Positions 24,192 through 32,960 are shown, counted from the first letter of the stretch. The stretch is 64,000 bases of DNA from Gallionella sp. (GCA_028710565.1 JAQTTV010000004.1:62001-126000); one strand, 5' to 3'. Notes: generated by a model not told the origin, from the sequence alone. Translations and numbers: made by a program.

Positions 24192-25757
24192 CTAGTGGCG
24201 GAAGTGACGATACCCCGTATAGACCATCGCAATCCCGTGTTCATCCGCCGCCGCAATCACTTCGGCATCGCGCATGGAGCCGCCTGGTTGAATCACGGCT
24301 TTTGCACCTGCTTCGGCTAAGACATCCAATCCATCGCGGAAGGGGAAGAATGCGTCTGATGCGACGACGGAGCCAACCAAGGACAACCCCGCGTTTTGCG
24401 CTTTGATGGCGGCGATTTTGGTGCTATCGACGCGGCTCATTTGTCCCGCACCTACGCCCAAGGTTTGTCCGTTTTTGCAGAATACGATGGCGTTGGATTT
24501 GACGTATTTCGCCACGCGCCAGGCGAACAGCAGGTCTTGCAATTGGGCGGCATCGGGTTGGGCTTTCGTCACCACGCGCAATTGGGCGGCTTGGACATTC
24601 AGTGAATCTGGCGTTTGCACCAACAAGCCACCGCCGACGCGTTTGAAGTCTAATGCGTTGTAAGCATTGGACAAAGGCACGGTCAATACGCGCACGTTTT
24701 GTTTGGCAGCGGTGATTTTCAACGCGGCTTCGGAAGCGGATGGGGCGATGATGACTTCGACAAATTGGTTAGTGGTGATAGCAATCGCGCTGGCTTCGTC
24801 CAGTTCGCGGTTGAAGGCGATGATGCCGCCGAACGCGGAAGTCGTGTCGGTCGCGTAGGCTAATTTGTAGGCGTTCAACGCGGTATCGGCAATTGCCACG
24901 CCGCAAGGATTGGCGTGTTTGACGATGACGCACGCGGGTTGGTCGAAGGTTTTGACCAATTCCCACGCCGCATCCGCGTCGCCGATGTTGTTGTAGGACA
25001 GCTCTTTGCCTTGCACTTGGGTGTAGTCGGAAATACTGCCCGATACAGGATTCAAGTCGCGGTAAAACGCGGCATTTTGGTGCGGGTTTTCACCGTAGCG
25101 CATGTCTTGCACTTTGGCGAAGTTGAAATTGATCTGCGCGGGGAATTGGGTTTTCGTGCCATCGGCAGACAAAGTGGTCAGATAATTGCTGATCGCGCTG
25201 TCGTAGGCTGCGGTGTGGGAAAAGGCTTTTTTCGCCAAATCGAAACAGGTCGCGGCGGATACTTGGCAGGCGTTGGTTTGCAATTCCGCCAACACGTCGG
25301 CGTAGTCGATTGGGTCAGTCACGATGGCAACGTGGGCGTAATTTTTCGCCGCTGCGCGTACCATGGTCGGGCCGCCGATGTCGATGTTTTCAATCGCATC
25401 TTCCATGCTGCAATTCGGTTTGGCGATGGTCGCGGCGAAGGGATACAAATTCACCACCACCAAATCAATGGTCGGAATCGCGTGTTGTGCCAACGTGGCA
25501 ACGTGTTCCGCCACATCGCGACGCGCCAAAATCCCTGCATGCACTTTAGGTTGCAAAGTCTTCACGCGCCCATCCAACATTTCAGGAAATCCTGTGTAAT
25601 CAGCGACTTCAGTGACGGGAATGCCGTTGTCTTGCAACAACTTCGCCGTGCCGCCTGTGGACAGTAATTTGATGCCAAGTTGATGCAGCCCTTGTGCAAA
25701 TTCGAGTACGCCAGATTTGTCCGACACGCTAAGTAGAGCTTGTGTGATTGTTGCCAT
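24192..25757 (-). CDS. purH: Bifunctional AICAR formyltransferase / IMP cyclohydrolase
   Basis: The 521-residue enzyme performs the last two steps of IMP synthesis. The N-terminal cyclohydrolase (MGS-like) domain begins at residue 2 ([15 protein letters not shown]) and the C-terminal transformylase domain includes the KHANPCGVA motif and [15 protein letters not shown]. Length matches the family. Start ATG 25757 is chosen over an upstream Met. It follows fis by about 240 bp containing a family A repeat, and is followed by the accessory insert rather than by purD. Confidence 0.97.
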   Translation of the reverse strand: MATITQALLSVSDKSGVLEFAQGLHQLGIKLLSTGGTAKLLQDNGIPVTEVADYTGFPEMLDGRVKTLQPKVHAGILARRDVAEHVATLAQHAIPTIDLVVVNLYPFAATIAKPNCSMEDAIENIDIGGPTMVRAAAKNYAHVAIVTDPIDYADVLAELQTNACQVSAATCFDLAKKAFSHTAAYDSAISNYLTTLSADGTKTQFPAQINFNFAKVQDMRYGENPHQNAAFYRDLNPVSGSISDYTQVQGKELSYNNIGDADAAWELVKTFDQPACVIVKHANPCGVAIADTALNAYKLAYATDTTSAFGGIIAFNRELDEASAIAITTNQFVEVIIAPSASEAALKITAAKQNVRVLTVPLSNAYNALDFKRVGGGLLVQTPDSLNVQAAQLRVVTKAQPDAAQLQDLLFAWRVAKYVKSNAIVFCKNGQTLGVGAGQMSRVDSTKIAAIKAQNAGLSLVGSVVASDAFFPFRDGLDVLAEAGAKAVIQPGGSMRDAEVIAAADEHGIAMVYTGYRHFRH

Positions 25758-25846
25758 GATGGATTCCAAAAGTTAAAAATGTTTGATCTAAATTGTTTAT
25801 TCAGCCGTCATGCCTGCGCGAATGAGATGCATATCGCACGTCATTT

Positions 25847-25952
25847 ACTCCCCTCGCCCACGTGTGGGAGAGGGGCTGGGGGAGAGGGCGTTCACCCAGT
25901 TGATCCAAATTCCCCTCTCCCTAACCCTCTCCCGCAAGCGGGCGAGGGGACT
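25847..25952. repeat. Palindromic repeat family A, full ~105-bp copy between fis and purH
   Basis: Two ~42-bp arms lie in inverted orientation: ACTCCCCTCGCCCACGTGTG at the left and CCCGCAAGCGGGCGAGGGGA at the right, each itself a small hairpin, around a ~22-bp core. The same layout occurs at 41191-41297. Confidence 0.85.
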
Positions 25953-25998
25953 CGCGCATGAGCGTTATATCGGATTGGCGGGAATGACGAAATGTATG

Positions 25999-26250
25999 TT
26001 ACTCAATCCCATGCTGTAGCATTTTTTTGCGCAGGGTATTGCGGTTGATGCCCAAAATTTCCGAGGCGCGGGTCTGTTTGCCGCCCGCGTGTGCCAGTAC
26101 CATTTCCAGCAAGGGCTTTTCGACGCAGTTCATCACCATGTCGTATAACTCGCTGCTGGGTTGTTCGCCGTCCAGATGTTGGAAGTATTCGCTTAAGGCT
26201 TGTCGCACATAGCGCGCCATGTCGTTTTCGTTGATGGGATGCTCGATCAT
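25999..26250 (-). CDS. fis: DNA-binding protein Fis
   Basis: An 83-residue nucleoid protein. The C-terminal helix-turn-helix is intact: GGKQTRASEILGINRNTLRK. The N-terminal part (LSEYFQHLDGEQPSSELYDM) forms the dimer helices. Fis bends DNA and regulates rRNA, recombination and metabolism. It overlaps the dusB stop by ATGA, the conserved dusB-fis pairing, so expression follows dusB. The N-terminus is shorter than enterobacterial Fis (98 residues), as is usual outside that group. Confidence 0.95.
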   Translation of the reverse strand: MIEHPINENDMARYVRQALSEYFQHLDGEQPSSELYDMVMNCVEKPLLEMVLAHAGGKQTRASEILGINRNTLRKKMLQHGIE

Positions 26251-27254
26251 GCTGCCAAACCCTCCACATAATGCAAGTGCGTGCCGCGTTCGGCCTGCTC
26301 TAAGAAAAATTCATTCACCGCCGCCATTTGCGCGTCGGGCGTATCTAATTTATTCATCTGATGACGGAACGCTGCCGAGCCGACTAGCCCTTTGGTGTAC
26401 CAAGAAATATGCTTGCGCGCGATACGCAGTCCGCTGAGTTCACCATAAAAATCATACAAATCCTGCACATGACCGACCAGCACTTGGTGAATTTCGGTGA
26501 CGGCTGGCGAGGACAAATGTTCGCCTGTGTTTAGGAAATGCTCGATTTCGCGGAATAACCACGGACGACCTTGCGCTGCTCGACCAATCATCACCGCATC
26601 AGCACCCGAATACGACAGCACATGCTGCGCTTTTTCGGGCGTGGTGATGTCGCCGTTGGCGATAATGGGAATGTTCACATTGGCTTTTACGTTGGCGATG
26701 GTGTCATATTCCGCCTCGCCCATATAGGCGCAAGCGCGAGTGCGCCCGTGAATCGCCAAGGCTTGAATGCCCGACGCTTCGGCGATTTTGGCGATATTCA
26801 CCGCATTGCGATTATGCTTATCCCAACCCGTGCGAATCTTCAGTGTGACGGGCACATTGACCGACTTCACCACGGATTCCAGAATTTGCGCCACCAGTGG
26901 TTCATTTTGCAACAACGCCGAACCCGCCATCACATTGCAGATTTTTTTCGCGGGGCAGCCCATATTGATGTCGATAATTTGCGCGCCATGATCGACGTTA
27001 TGTTGCGCCGCCCGCGCCAACATCGCAGGATCCGCCCCCACAATTTGCACCGAAATCGGGTCAACTTCGCCTTCGTGATTCGCACGGCGCAGCGTTTTTT
27101 CTGAGCCGTACAACAACGAATTCGATGCCACCATCTCGCTCACCGCCATGCCCGCGCCCATGCGTTTGCACAACATGCGGAACGGGCGATCTGTCACCCC
27201 CGCCATGGGTGCGACGATAAGATTATTTTTAAGTTGGTAAGGGCCGATACGCAT
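26247..27254 (-). CDS. dusB: tRNA-dihydrouridine synthase B
   Basis: The 335-residue flavoenzyme reduces uridines in the tRNA D-loop. Family motifs: VAPMAGVTDRPFR near the N-terminus, DINMGCPAKKICN with the catalytic Cys, and KIRTGWD, GRTRACAYMG and GADAVMIGRAAQGRPW for FMN binding. Start ATG 27254 opens the conserved N-terminus. It forms a dusB-fis operon, with purH next in the same direction. Confidence 0.96.
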   Translation of the reverse strand: MRIGPYQLKNNLIVAPMAGVTDRPFRMLCKRMGAGMAVSEMVASNSLLYGSEKTLRRANHEGEVDPISVQIVGADPAMLARAAQHNVDHGAQIIDINMGCPAKKICNVMAGSALLQNEPLVAQILESVVKSVNVPVTLKIRTGWDKHNRNAVNIAKIAEASGIQALAIHGRTRACAYMGEAEYDTIANVKANVNIPIIANGDITTPEKAQHVLSYSGADAVMIGRAAQGRPWLFREIEHFLNTGEHLSSPAVTEIHQVLVGHVQDLYDFYGELSGLRIARKHISWYTKGLVGSAAFRHQMNKLDTPDAQMAAVNEFFLEQAERGTHLHYVEGLAA

Positions 27255-27371
27255 GTTGGAGGGGGATGAATCTGTGAAGGGGGCGAATTATAAAGCAAGC
27301 GGACAAAGAAACATGAACTGACTGAGCACAAAATTTTCATTGTGTGCGCAAAACCACATCCGCACGCCTGC

Positions 27372-28040
27372 CTATGGAATATCCGCAATCTGCCAATCAA
27401 TTTCGGATTTCCCCACTTCCCGCAATGCGGCATTGATTTTGGAAAAGGGGCGACTCCCCAAAAAGCCTCGATGGGCTGACAAGGGCGAGGGATGAGGTGA
27501 TTCAATGACAACGTGGCGAGTTTGGTCAATTAGGCTAATTTTCTTGCGCGCGTAGGCTCCCCACAAGACAAATACCACGCGATCCGTTTTGGCATTCACC
27601 GCCCGAATCACCGCGTCGGTAAAGGTTTCCCAGCCTTGATCTTTATGCGAATTGGCTTGATGCGCCCGCACGGTCAACACCGCATTGAGCAACAGCACCC
27701 CTTGTTGCGCCCATGGCACTAAATAACCATTGTTAGGTATTTTGCAGCCCAGATCCGCTTGCAATTCTTTGAAAATATTCATCAAAGACGGCGGTGTAGG
27801 GATATGAGGGCGAACCGAAAAGCACAAACCATGCGCCTGCCCATCATCGTGATAGGGATCTTGCCCTAAGATAAAAACGCTCACCCGCTCGTAAGGCGTG
27901 AGGTGCAACGCTGCAAATACTTCTGCCGTGGGTGGAAAAACAGTGAACTGGGCGCGCTCTTGTGCGACAAAGTGCTGTAATGCTTTGAAGTAAGGTTGAT
28001 GCGTTTCTTCAATCAGTATCGGTCGCCAAGAAGTTTCCAT
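27372..28040 (-). CDS. ung: Uracil-DNA glycosylase
   Basis: A 222-residue family 1 UDG that removes uracil from DNA in base excision repair. The catalytic loop GQDPYHDDGQAHGLCFS and the C-terminal HPSPLSAHRGFLGSRPFS are intact. The start METSWRP at 28040 is preferred; two extra codons upstream are also in frame. It is transcribed in the same direction as dusB but separated by about 115 bp, so it probably has its own promoter. Confidence 0.96.
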   Translation of the reverse strand: METSWRPILIEETHQPYFKALQHFVAQERAQFTVFPPTAEVFAALHLTPYERVSVFILGQDPYHDDGQAHGLCFSVRPHIPTPPSLMNIFKELQADLGCKIPNNGYLVPWAQQGVLLLNAVLTVRAHQANSHKDQGWETFTDAVIRAVNAKTDRVVFVLWGAYARKKISLIDQTRHVVIESPHPSPLSAHRGFLGSRPFSKINAALREVGKSEIDWQIADIP

Positions 28041-28080
28041 AGCCATGCTTTCAAATTCAGGATTAAGCGTAGGATTATAA

Positions 28081-28218
28081 GCTGTTAGTCGTTGGTTTTT
28101 AGTTGATAGTTTTAATTTGGCATGACGGATAAGCGCAGCGGATATACAATTTTTTGCGATTTATTCATATGAGTCACCCTGCTCACTAAAAACTAACGAC
28201 TAGCGACTAACGACTCAA
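28081..28218. repeat. Dispersed repeat family D (copy 1)
   Basis: The arms TGTTAGTCGTTGGTTTTTAG (about 28082-28112) and CACTAAAAACTAACGACTAG (about 28184-28218) are inverted and contain iterated CTAACGA/CTAGCGA-type 7-8-mers. A related element with the same iterated units lies between hisC and hisB at 63454-63583. Confidence 0.65.
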
Positions 28219-28441
28219 TACCTGATTATTTATACGCAACACCTTACCTGCCCGCTGATTCGCCTGCTGAGGACAGCCTGCACAGGATCAATACAACGTC
28301 TTCACAATGAGCGATGCCATGAAGTCAGCTAAACCATCATTTTTTTCATAAATCTCAAAAAACTTTGCTTTTTCGTTTTTATCTGCGCTAAAATCAACAC
28401 GCCTGATAAGGGATTGAATTTGCACGCTTTGATGGCGATCT

Positions 28442-28466
28442 GTTGCGAAGTTTTCGCAACTTTTTT
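28442..28466 (+). terminator. Terminator-like hairpin in the leader of the pilin gene
   Basis: GTTGCGA (28442-28448) pairs with TCGCAAC (28454-28460), followed directly by six T. It sits 31 bp before the pilin ATG and upstream of its ribosome site (AGGAG). It could end stray transcription, or act as an attenuator of the pilin message; no antiterminator partner is obvious. Confidence 0.5.
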
Positions 28467-28497
28467 ATGTGTAATTCTTTATTCAGGAGAATAGGAT

Positions 28498-29169
28498 ATG
28501 CAACGCCATCAAACTGGTTTTACCTTGATCGAAATTGCTGTGGTGCTGGTCATTATTGGCTTGTTACTGGGCGGGGTACTCAAAGGTCAGGAGCTTATCA
28601 ATAGTGCGAAAGTCAAGAATCTTGCCACCGATTTTCGTAACATCCCCGTGTTTATTTACACCTATCAAGATCGATTCAAAGCCCTGCCTGGCGATGATGC
28701 CAATGCCGCAACGCATATAAACGGCACGAATGCCACCACCGCCGCCACCTTGGGCAACGGCATCATCAACGGAGCATGGAATGACACGACGACGGCCAGC
28801 GAAGCGTTTGTCTTCTGGCAACATGTCCGTCTGGCGGGTTTGCTATCAGGCTCGACCGATACCACCAGCAGCACTTATCTGCCCAACAATGCCGCCAATG
28901 GCAAGGTGGGCGTGCAAAGTGGCACAGCCGTGGTGGCGAATACGCTGATAAAAGACAGCAATAATGCCGCCATTCGCGGTACGTACTTGATCTGCTCAGA
29001 CAATATCGCGGGCAAGTTCGTCAAACCGCTGGACATCACCTTAGACGACGGCAACACCGCAGGCGGCATGATGATGGCCGTCCCCATGGGTTCTCCCGTC
29101 AGCACCAGTGCGACCGCCACCGCTGCCATAGATGAAAGCGCGCCCTATTTGGTTTGTATGGGCGTGTAA
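28498..29169 (+). CDS. Prepilin-type pseudopilin, stand-alone gene
   Basis: The 223-residue protein starts MQRHQTG then FTLIEIAVVLVIIG, a canonical prepilin leader (cleavage after Gly7, Phe +1, Glu +5) with a 20-residue helix. The conserved stretch after the helix (GQELINSAKVKNLATDFRNI, then YTYQDRFKALPGDD) belongs to a pilin-like family common in beta- and gammaproteobacteria. The C-terminus has one close Cys pair spacing (ICSD..LVCMG). A strong AGGAG site lies 7 bp upstream. It is 18 kb from the MSHA operon and may supply a major or minor subunit to it; that link is inference. Confidence 0.85.
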   Translation: MQRHQTGFTLIEIAVVLVIIGLLLGGVLKGQELINSAKVKNLATDFRNIPVFIYTYQDRFKALPGDDANAATHINGTNATTAATLGNGIINGAWNDTTTASEAFVFWQHVRLAGLLSGSTDTTSSTYLPNNAANGKVGVQSGTAVVANTLIKDSNNAAIRGTYLICSDNIAGKFVKPLDITLDDGNTAGGMMMAVPMGSPVSTSATATAAIDESAPYLVCMGV

Positions 29170-29180
29170 ATTTGTCCCTT

Positions 29181-29235
29181 TTTACCCCCGCATTGCGTCC
29201 GATTGACAGCTAGAAACTGCATTGGCGGGGGTAAA
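29181..29235. terminator. Inverted repeat after the pilin gene
   Basis: TTTACCCCCGC (29181-29191) and GCGGGGGTAAA (29225-29235) are perfect 11-bp inverted arms around a ~33-nt loop, 12 bp past the pilin stop. It may act as a terminator or be another repeat arm; there is no clear T tail. Confidence 0.45.
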
Positions 29236-29247
29236 TCAGCACTTATT

Positions 29248-29281
29248 CCATTTCAAGATCAAAAGTGAAGTTGAAAATATC
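29248..29281. repeat. Dispersed repeat family C (copy 2)
   Basis: The 34-bp module begins CCATTTCAAGATCAAAAGTG and ends GAAAATATC. It differs at one or two positions from the reverse complement of the 16322 copy and is followed by a G/C-rich stretch with TTCGCTATGCGCAC. Confidence 0.75.
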
Positions 29282-29344
29282 GTAGGGTTCGCTATGCGCA
29301 CTGGGCGGCGATGGGCGAGGTCGTACCGATTCTGACCTTAGTCG

Positions 29345-29740
29345 TTATTGAATGCCCGCGTTCACTCTATCGGCTTTAATGGCAACAATGGCTTCTTCAA
29401 TACTCTTGAATGATCCATTAGGGGTCTTGTTTTTAGCTTTAGCAGAGCAGAGTGTCGATGCAATATTGACCATCGTGGTCGGGTTCACCCGACGGGCATA
29501 CCGAATATGTTTTTGAGCCAATCTCTGTCGATATTCACTCCACACCCCGATCATTTCACCCGTTATCCTCATATCATCGAACACAAAAACCACATCCATT
29601 TTTCGATAAAAGTGACGAAAGTAGTTATCGAATTGCTCAAACATTTCCTGAAAATCGTCCTTCGTTTCCATGGTCGCGTGTGGGGTGCAGATCACAATAT
29701 CATTTCGCACATCATGCTTAAAATCGACTGTTCCTGTCAT
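29345..29740 (-). CDS. Small protein of unknown function, possibly STAS-like
   Basis: The 131-residue soluble protein has alternating strands and helices (NDIVICTPHATM, VVFVFDDMRITGEMIG, SIEEAIVAIKAD) that recall the SpoIIAA/STAS-like fold, but no diagnostic motif is visible. No signal peptide or membrane helix. It sits 28 bp downstream of a membrane protein gene on the same strand, so the two may form a unit. Function is unknown. Confidence 0.6.
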   Translation of the reverse strand: MTGTVDFKHDVRNDIVICTPHATMETKDDFQEMFEQFDNYFRHFYRKMDVVFVFDDMRITGEMIGVWSEYRQRLAQKHIRYARRVNPTTMVNIASTLCSAKAKNKTPNGSFKSIEEAIVAIKADRVNAGIQ

Positions 29741-29768
29741 TGCGTTTGACTCCTGTTCACGCCCATTC

Positions 29769-30386
29769 TCAAGAAGGTGTGATTTGTTTATCCTCTTCGT
29801 GAAAGCGAGTTCTTTGCTTCCACATCAGCACCGAACCGATCACTAACGAGATAATGGTAAGGGCATAGAGACCTACCTTTACCAGTGTTACAAAGCTAAC
29901 AAATTGCGCCACAGCAAGGGGCTGAACTGGGTACACAGAGATTAAGTAAACAAAAGTTGAATTCTCAATCCAATCAAGCACCATAGAAAGTAGCGGCATT
30001 GCGATCATTGCATTCACCATACCGACTGGTACGTTGATATTTAGGTACACTCGACGGACGAGGAGAGCAAAGAAAATTCCATAAGAAATTGGGAACAGCA
30101 TATCCAGCGTCATCAGACTCGTGGCATAGGCGCGTCGCCCCACTTCCCCATAGGTACTCAAAACCTCGGCAAGATAAGCGGGAGAATAACCAGGCAGCAC
30201 ATCCAAGGTAAACATGGGAATAACCCCTGTGTAACCAGCACTGGCAGCAATGATATTTGGAATATTGATACCGTTCATCATGATTAGGAACGCGACTAAA
30301 ACAAACGTCGAATACCACAATGATCGCGGAAATTTATTTACGATTTTCGTACCCAAAATCATTTGATTTCTACTCTTCTTAGACAT
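29769..30386 (-). CDS. Integral membrane protein of unknown function
   Basis: A 205-residue protein with four or five predicted membrane helices (about 20-42, 95-117, 125-145, 150-185) and a charged C-terminus. I do not recognise the family. A Met two codons upstream (30392) is an alternative start. It lies divergent from the hxlR regulator with an intergenic palindrome between them, so it is a plausible target of that regulator. The gene downstream (29345-29740) is close enough to be cotranscribed. Confidence 0.65.
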   Translation of the reverse strand: MSKKSRNQMILGTKIVNKFPRSLWYSTFVLVAFLIMMNGINIPNIIAASAGYTGVIPMFTLDVLPGYSPAYLAEVLSTYGEVGRRAYATSLMTLDMLFPISYGIFFALLVRRVYLNINVPVGMVNAMIAMPLLSMVLDWIENSTFVYLISVYPVQPLAVAQFVSFVTLVKVGLYALTIISLVIGSVLMWKQRTRFHEEDKQITPS

Positions 30387-30483
30387 ATGCAAACTCCAAA
30401 TTTAATCAATTTAATAAAATAACTTCAGTCAGATGTGCGTCGCTTGAGGCTGACAAAAATAGCCAACTTCTGTATTGGTCATT

Positions 30484-30500
30484 ACGAACGATTTGTTCGT
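30484..30500. promoter_or_regulatory. Candidate HxlR operator (palindrome), site 1
   Basis: ACGAACGATTTGTTCGT is a near-perfect palindrome between the divergent membrane-protein and hxlR genes. A near-identical site lies at 32836-32850 before the nmrA-type gene, making it a likely operator of the regulator encoded here. Confidence 0.6.
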
Positions 30501-30545
30501 TGCGTATGATATAGTCTGTATTTATTTGCACAAGGAGGCACATTG

Positions 30546-30980
30546 ATGGGAGCTGCGAACAAAGTTGTGCGTGATATTGAGTGCGCACAGCCCTCAAGCC
30601 ATTGTCGAGAGGTGGCCGACACGCTGGCTGGCATCGGTGACAAGTGGACGGTGATGGTGGTGGCGACTTTATCCATGGGAGAGCCGTTGCGCTACAACGA
30701 AATCAGCCGTCGGGTCGATGGCATCTCACAGCGTATGCTGACGCTCACGCTCAAAGGATTGGAGCAGGATGGGTTTGTCAACCGCACGATGTACCCGACT
30801 ATTCCACCGCGTGTGGATTACGAACTGACTGATCTGGGCAAGAAGCTGGTCGTGCCTTTACGCGCCTTGTACACTTGGGCGGAAGAGTATCGTCCGACCA
30901 TATTGGCGGCACGCGAGGAATTTGCGCAGCGAGAGAAAATAGAGGCACCTCGCCGTGCGGCATTTACGCCACCGAAGTGA
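30546..30980 (+). CDS. HxlR-family transcriptional regulator
   Basis: The 144-residue winged-helix protein (DUF24/HxlR) has the family's DTLAGIGDKWTVMVVATL, the RYNEISRRVDGISQRMLTL recognition region and the wing (RTMYPTIPPRVDYELTDLGK). Members such as HypR, QorR and YodB often sense quinones or electrophiles through an N-terminal Cys; here Cys occurs shortly before the first helix (IEC and SHC). Start ATG 30546 has AGGAGG seven bases upstream. A TTG one codon earlier is also in frame. Genes around it encode a nitroreductase and an NmrA-type reductase, fitting a redox-stress role. Confidence 0.88.
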   Translation: MGAANKVVRDIECAQPSSHCREVADTLAGIGDKWTVMVVATLSMGEPLRYNEISRRVDGISQRMLTLTLKGLEQDGFVNRTMYPTIPPRVDYELTDLGKKLVVPLRALYTWAEEYRPTILAAREEFAQREKIEAPRRAAFTPPK

Positions 30981-31124
30981 GCAAGTTGTGCCGCGCCAGT
31001 TCGTCAGGCGATTCATACGTAGCGTATTGGCGCATCAACTGGCGGTTTGTTTGGATGATGAAATTAAAATATCGTAAGGTGTCTTTCATGCTCCCTATGT
31101 AATGGTTGCGGTATAGCAATAGAA

Positions 31125-31718
31125 TTACTCAATGCGCACCACTTGCTCGAACGCCAGACGCGGGCCGCGCGGATGGTGACCGCCTTCCGTAGTGCCATAG
31201 CCGAGATTGACGATGAAATTGGCTTTCCAACGACCATCGGGGAAGAATTCGGCGTTCACTTTGGCGGCATCAAAGCCGCTCATCGCGCCTGCATCCAGCC
31301 CCAATGCCCGCGCCGCCATCATCAGGTAAGCACCTTGCAATGAAGCATTACGGAACGCGGTGCTTTCCGCCAGCGCGGCATTATTGGCAAATATTGGCGT
31401 GGCATCGTAGGCTTTGAATTGGCTGGACAGGTGTTCAAAGAAAGCACTGTCTGCGGCGACGATCACGGTCAGCGGCGCGTTGCGCGTTTTCTCCGCATTG
31501 GAGGCGATCATGGCGGGCAGCAGGCGTTCGCGTGCTTCGGGACTGCGGATAAATACGTAACGGGCAGGTTGCGTATTCATCGAGGTGGGTGCCCATTTCA
31601 ATGTTTCGTAAAGTTCACGGATGGTTTCGTCGCTCACCGCTTGGTTGGTGAAACGGTTGTAGCTGTGCGCGTTGAAAAAGAGCTGGTTCAGCGCGTGCTG
31701 GTCGAGTGCGTGTTTCAT
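31125..31718 (-). CDS. Nitroreductase family protein (RutE/malonic semialdehyde reductase-like)
   Basis: A 197-residue FMN-dependent reductase. It has the nitroreductase motifs HSYNRFTNQAVSDETIRELY, WAPTSMNTQPARYVFI and LGLDAGAMSGFD. The closest pattern is RutE/YdfG-type malonic semialdehyde reductase, which acts in pyrimidine catabolism, but no other rut genes are present. The substrate is therefore uncertain and quinone or nitro reduction is equally possible. Start ATG 31718 has GGAAACAACC upstream. It converges with hxlR and lies downstream of the nmrA-type gene on the same strand. Confidence 0.85.
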   Translation of the reverse strand: MKHALDQHALNQLFFNAHSYNRFTNQAVSDETIRELYETLKWAPTSMNTQPARYVFIRSPEARERLLPAMIASNAEKTRNAPLTVIVAADSAFFEHLSSQFKAYDATPIFANNAALAESTAFRNASLQGAYLMMAARALGLDAGAMSGFDAAKVNAEFFPDGRWKANFIVNLGYGTTEGGHHPRGPRLAFEQVVRIE

Positions 31719-31763
31719 GGTTGTTTCCTTGTGTATGAATGCTTGCGAAGCGAATGCCTTATT

Positions 31764-31797
31764 CCATTTCAAAATCAAAAGTGAAATTTAAAATATC
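31764..31797. repeat. Dispersed repeat family C (copy 3)
   Basis: The 34-bp module begins CCATTTCAAAATCAAAAGTG and ends AAAATATC, then continues into a hairpin GTGTGC-TTT-GCGCAC and a second one around CCTTCGACGGGG. It lies between the nitroreductase and nmrA-type genes. Confidence 0.75.
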
Positions 31798-31898
31798 GTC
31801 GTGTGCTTTGCGCACCTTCGACGGGGTTCCATCGAGGGAAGGAAGGTGAGCCAATTCATCCTGTTTATCTATGCGATTCGGCTCGCCTATTTATGCTA

Positions 31899-32789
31899 TT
31901 ACATCTGCGCGTAAGCACCCGCCAGCACGTCGGCAAATGCCTCCAGTGTTGTGGGCGTGGTGTTGATTGCCGTGCGTTCCCCTGGGCGGATCACGCCGTT
32001 GTTGTAGGCTTCTGCCAGTTCGATACTTAACCGTGCAACGTCAGCCGACATCACGGTTGGCACCAGCGCGGCCATGATTGCGCTGGAAGGGAACTGTGCG
32101 TAGGCAAGATCGGGCTTACCAATGGCGCGCCCAATAATGCTCGTTGCTTCGGCGAGCGTGTAGAAGCGCGGGCCAAGCAATTCGCGCACGACAACGCCTT
32201 TCCAGTCACGGGCAATCAAGGCTTCGGCGGCGGCATCGCCAATATCCTGACTCGCGATCATAGGCGCGGGAATATCTCCTTGGAACGGGCCGCCGTTGAT
32301 GCCTTGATACTTGATGAGGGGCAGACTGCCGAAGAAGTTCTCGAAGAAATAGCCAGGTCTGAGCATCAATACGTCGATACCGAGTGCGCACAACCGCTGC
32401 TCTTGCGCTTGCAGCCCTGCTGCCACGCCGATACCCCCCGCATCGGAGGGTACACCTGCGCCCACCGTACTGAGGAAGACCGCACGCCCCACTTTATTTG
32501 CCGCAAGTGCTTGTGCCGTGGCTTCGCCCACTCGATCTTGAAATGCGCGCAGATCAGGGCTGTGCATGTCGGGCGGCAATAGCGTATAGGCAGACTCCAC
32601 GCCCGCAAACGCTTGCGTTAAAAAGGCACTATCGGTGACATCGCCCACCGCCGCTTCGGCACCGAGATCAGTTAGCACTCGCAGCTTCGCTAGGTCGCGA
32701 CCAATCACCCGCACTTTTTCGCCGCGTGCCAACAATACCTCGGCGACTCGCCCGCCCGTTTTTCCTGTTGCGCCCATAATTGCGATCAT
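31899..32789 (-). CDS. NmrA-type NAD(P)-dependent quinone oxidoreductase-like protein
   Basis: The 296-residue protein has an N-terminal Rossmann motif MIAIMGATGKTGGRVAEVLL and NmrA-family segments (EKVRVIGRDLAKL, AYTLLPPDM). It resembles E. coli YtfG/QorB, an NADPH:quinone reductase controlled by the HxlR-type QorR. A strong AAAGGAG site precedes ATG 32789. Upstream lies an HxlR operator-like palindrome and the first codons of a broken hxlR gene, repeating the qorB-qorR divergent layout. Confidence 0.85.
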   Translation of the reverse strand: MIAIMGATGKTGGRVAEVLLARGEKVRVIGRDLAKLRVLTDLGAEAAVGDVTDSAFLTQAFAGVESAYTLLPPDMHSPDLRAFQDRVGEATAQALAANKVGRAVFLSTVGAGVPSDAGGIGVAAGLQAQEQRLCALGIDVLMLRPGYFFENFFGSLPLIKYQGINGGPFQGDIPAPMIASQDIGDAAAEALIARDWKGVVVRELLGPRFYTLAEATSIIGRAIGKPDLAYAQFPSSAIMAALVPTVMSADVARLSIELAEAYNNGVIRPGERTAINTTPTTLEAFADVLAGAYAQM

Positions 32790-32835
32790 GTTTGTTTCTC
32801 CTTTAAAAGTTTAATAACAACGAAGACGGTATTCG

Positions 32836-32850
32836 CGAACAATTTGTTCG
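32836..32850. promoter_or_regulatory. Candidate HxlR operator (palindrome), site 2
   Basis: CGAACAATTTGTTCG matches the palindrome at 30484-30500. It lies about 47 bp upstream of the nmrA-type start codon and also upstream of the hxlR fragment. Confidence 0.6.
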
Positions 32851-32897
32851 TTGCGCTATGATAAGTGATATTTTGATTTGCACAAGAAGGCACATTG

Positions 32898-32960
32898 ATG
32901 GGAATGACGAACAAAATTGTGCGTAATGCCCGCCGCCTCAAATGCCCCTTATTGGTATAG
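32898..32960 (+). pseudogene. Fragment of a second HxlR regulator gene
   Basis: From ATG 32898, the frame reads MGMTNKIVRNARRL and ends at TAG 32960. The first codons, the ribosome site (AAGAAGGCACATTG) and about 50 bp upstream closely match the start of the intact hxlR at 30546 (MGAANKVVRD). Only the N-terminus survives; the DNA-binding domain is gone. Confidence 0.65.

Larger units (their letters stand above)
28041..28497. other. Intergenic region between ung and the lone pilin gene
   Basis: The 457 bp hold no gene. They contain a family D repeat (28081-28218), a plausible promoter for the pilin (TTGCTT near 28369 and TAAAAT near 28389) and a hairpin with T tail just before the pilin's ribosome site. 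Confidence 0.6.

Noticed and set aside
28432..28446. Sigma-54 promoter (TGGC..TTGC) before the pilin gene
   Set aside because: The spacing between GG and GC is one base short of the required ten, and the site overlaps the hairpin.
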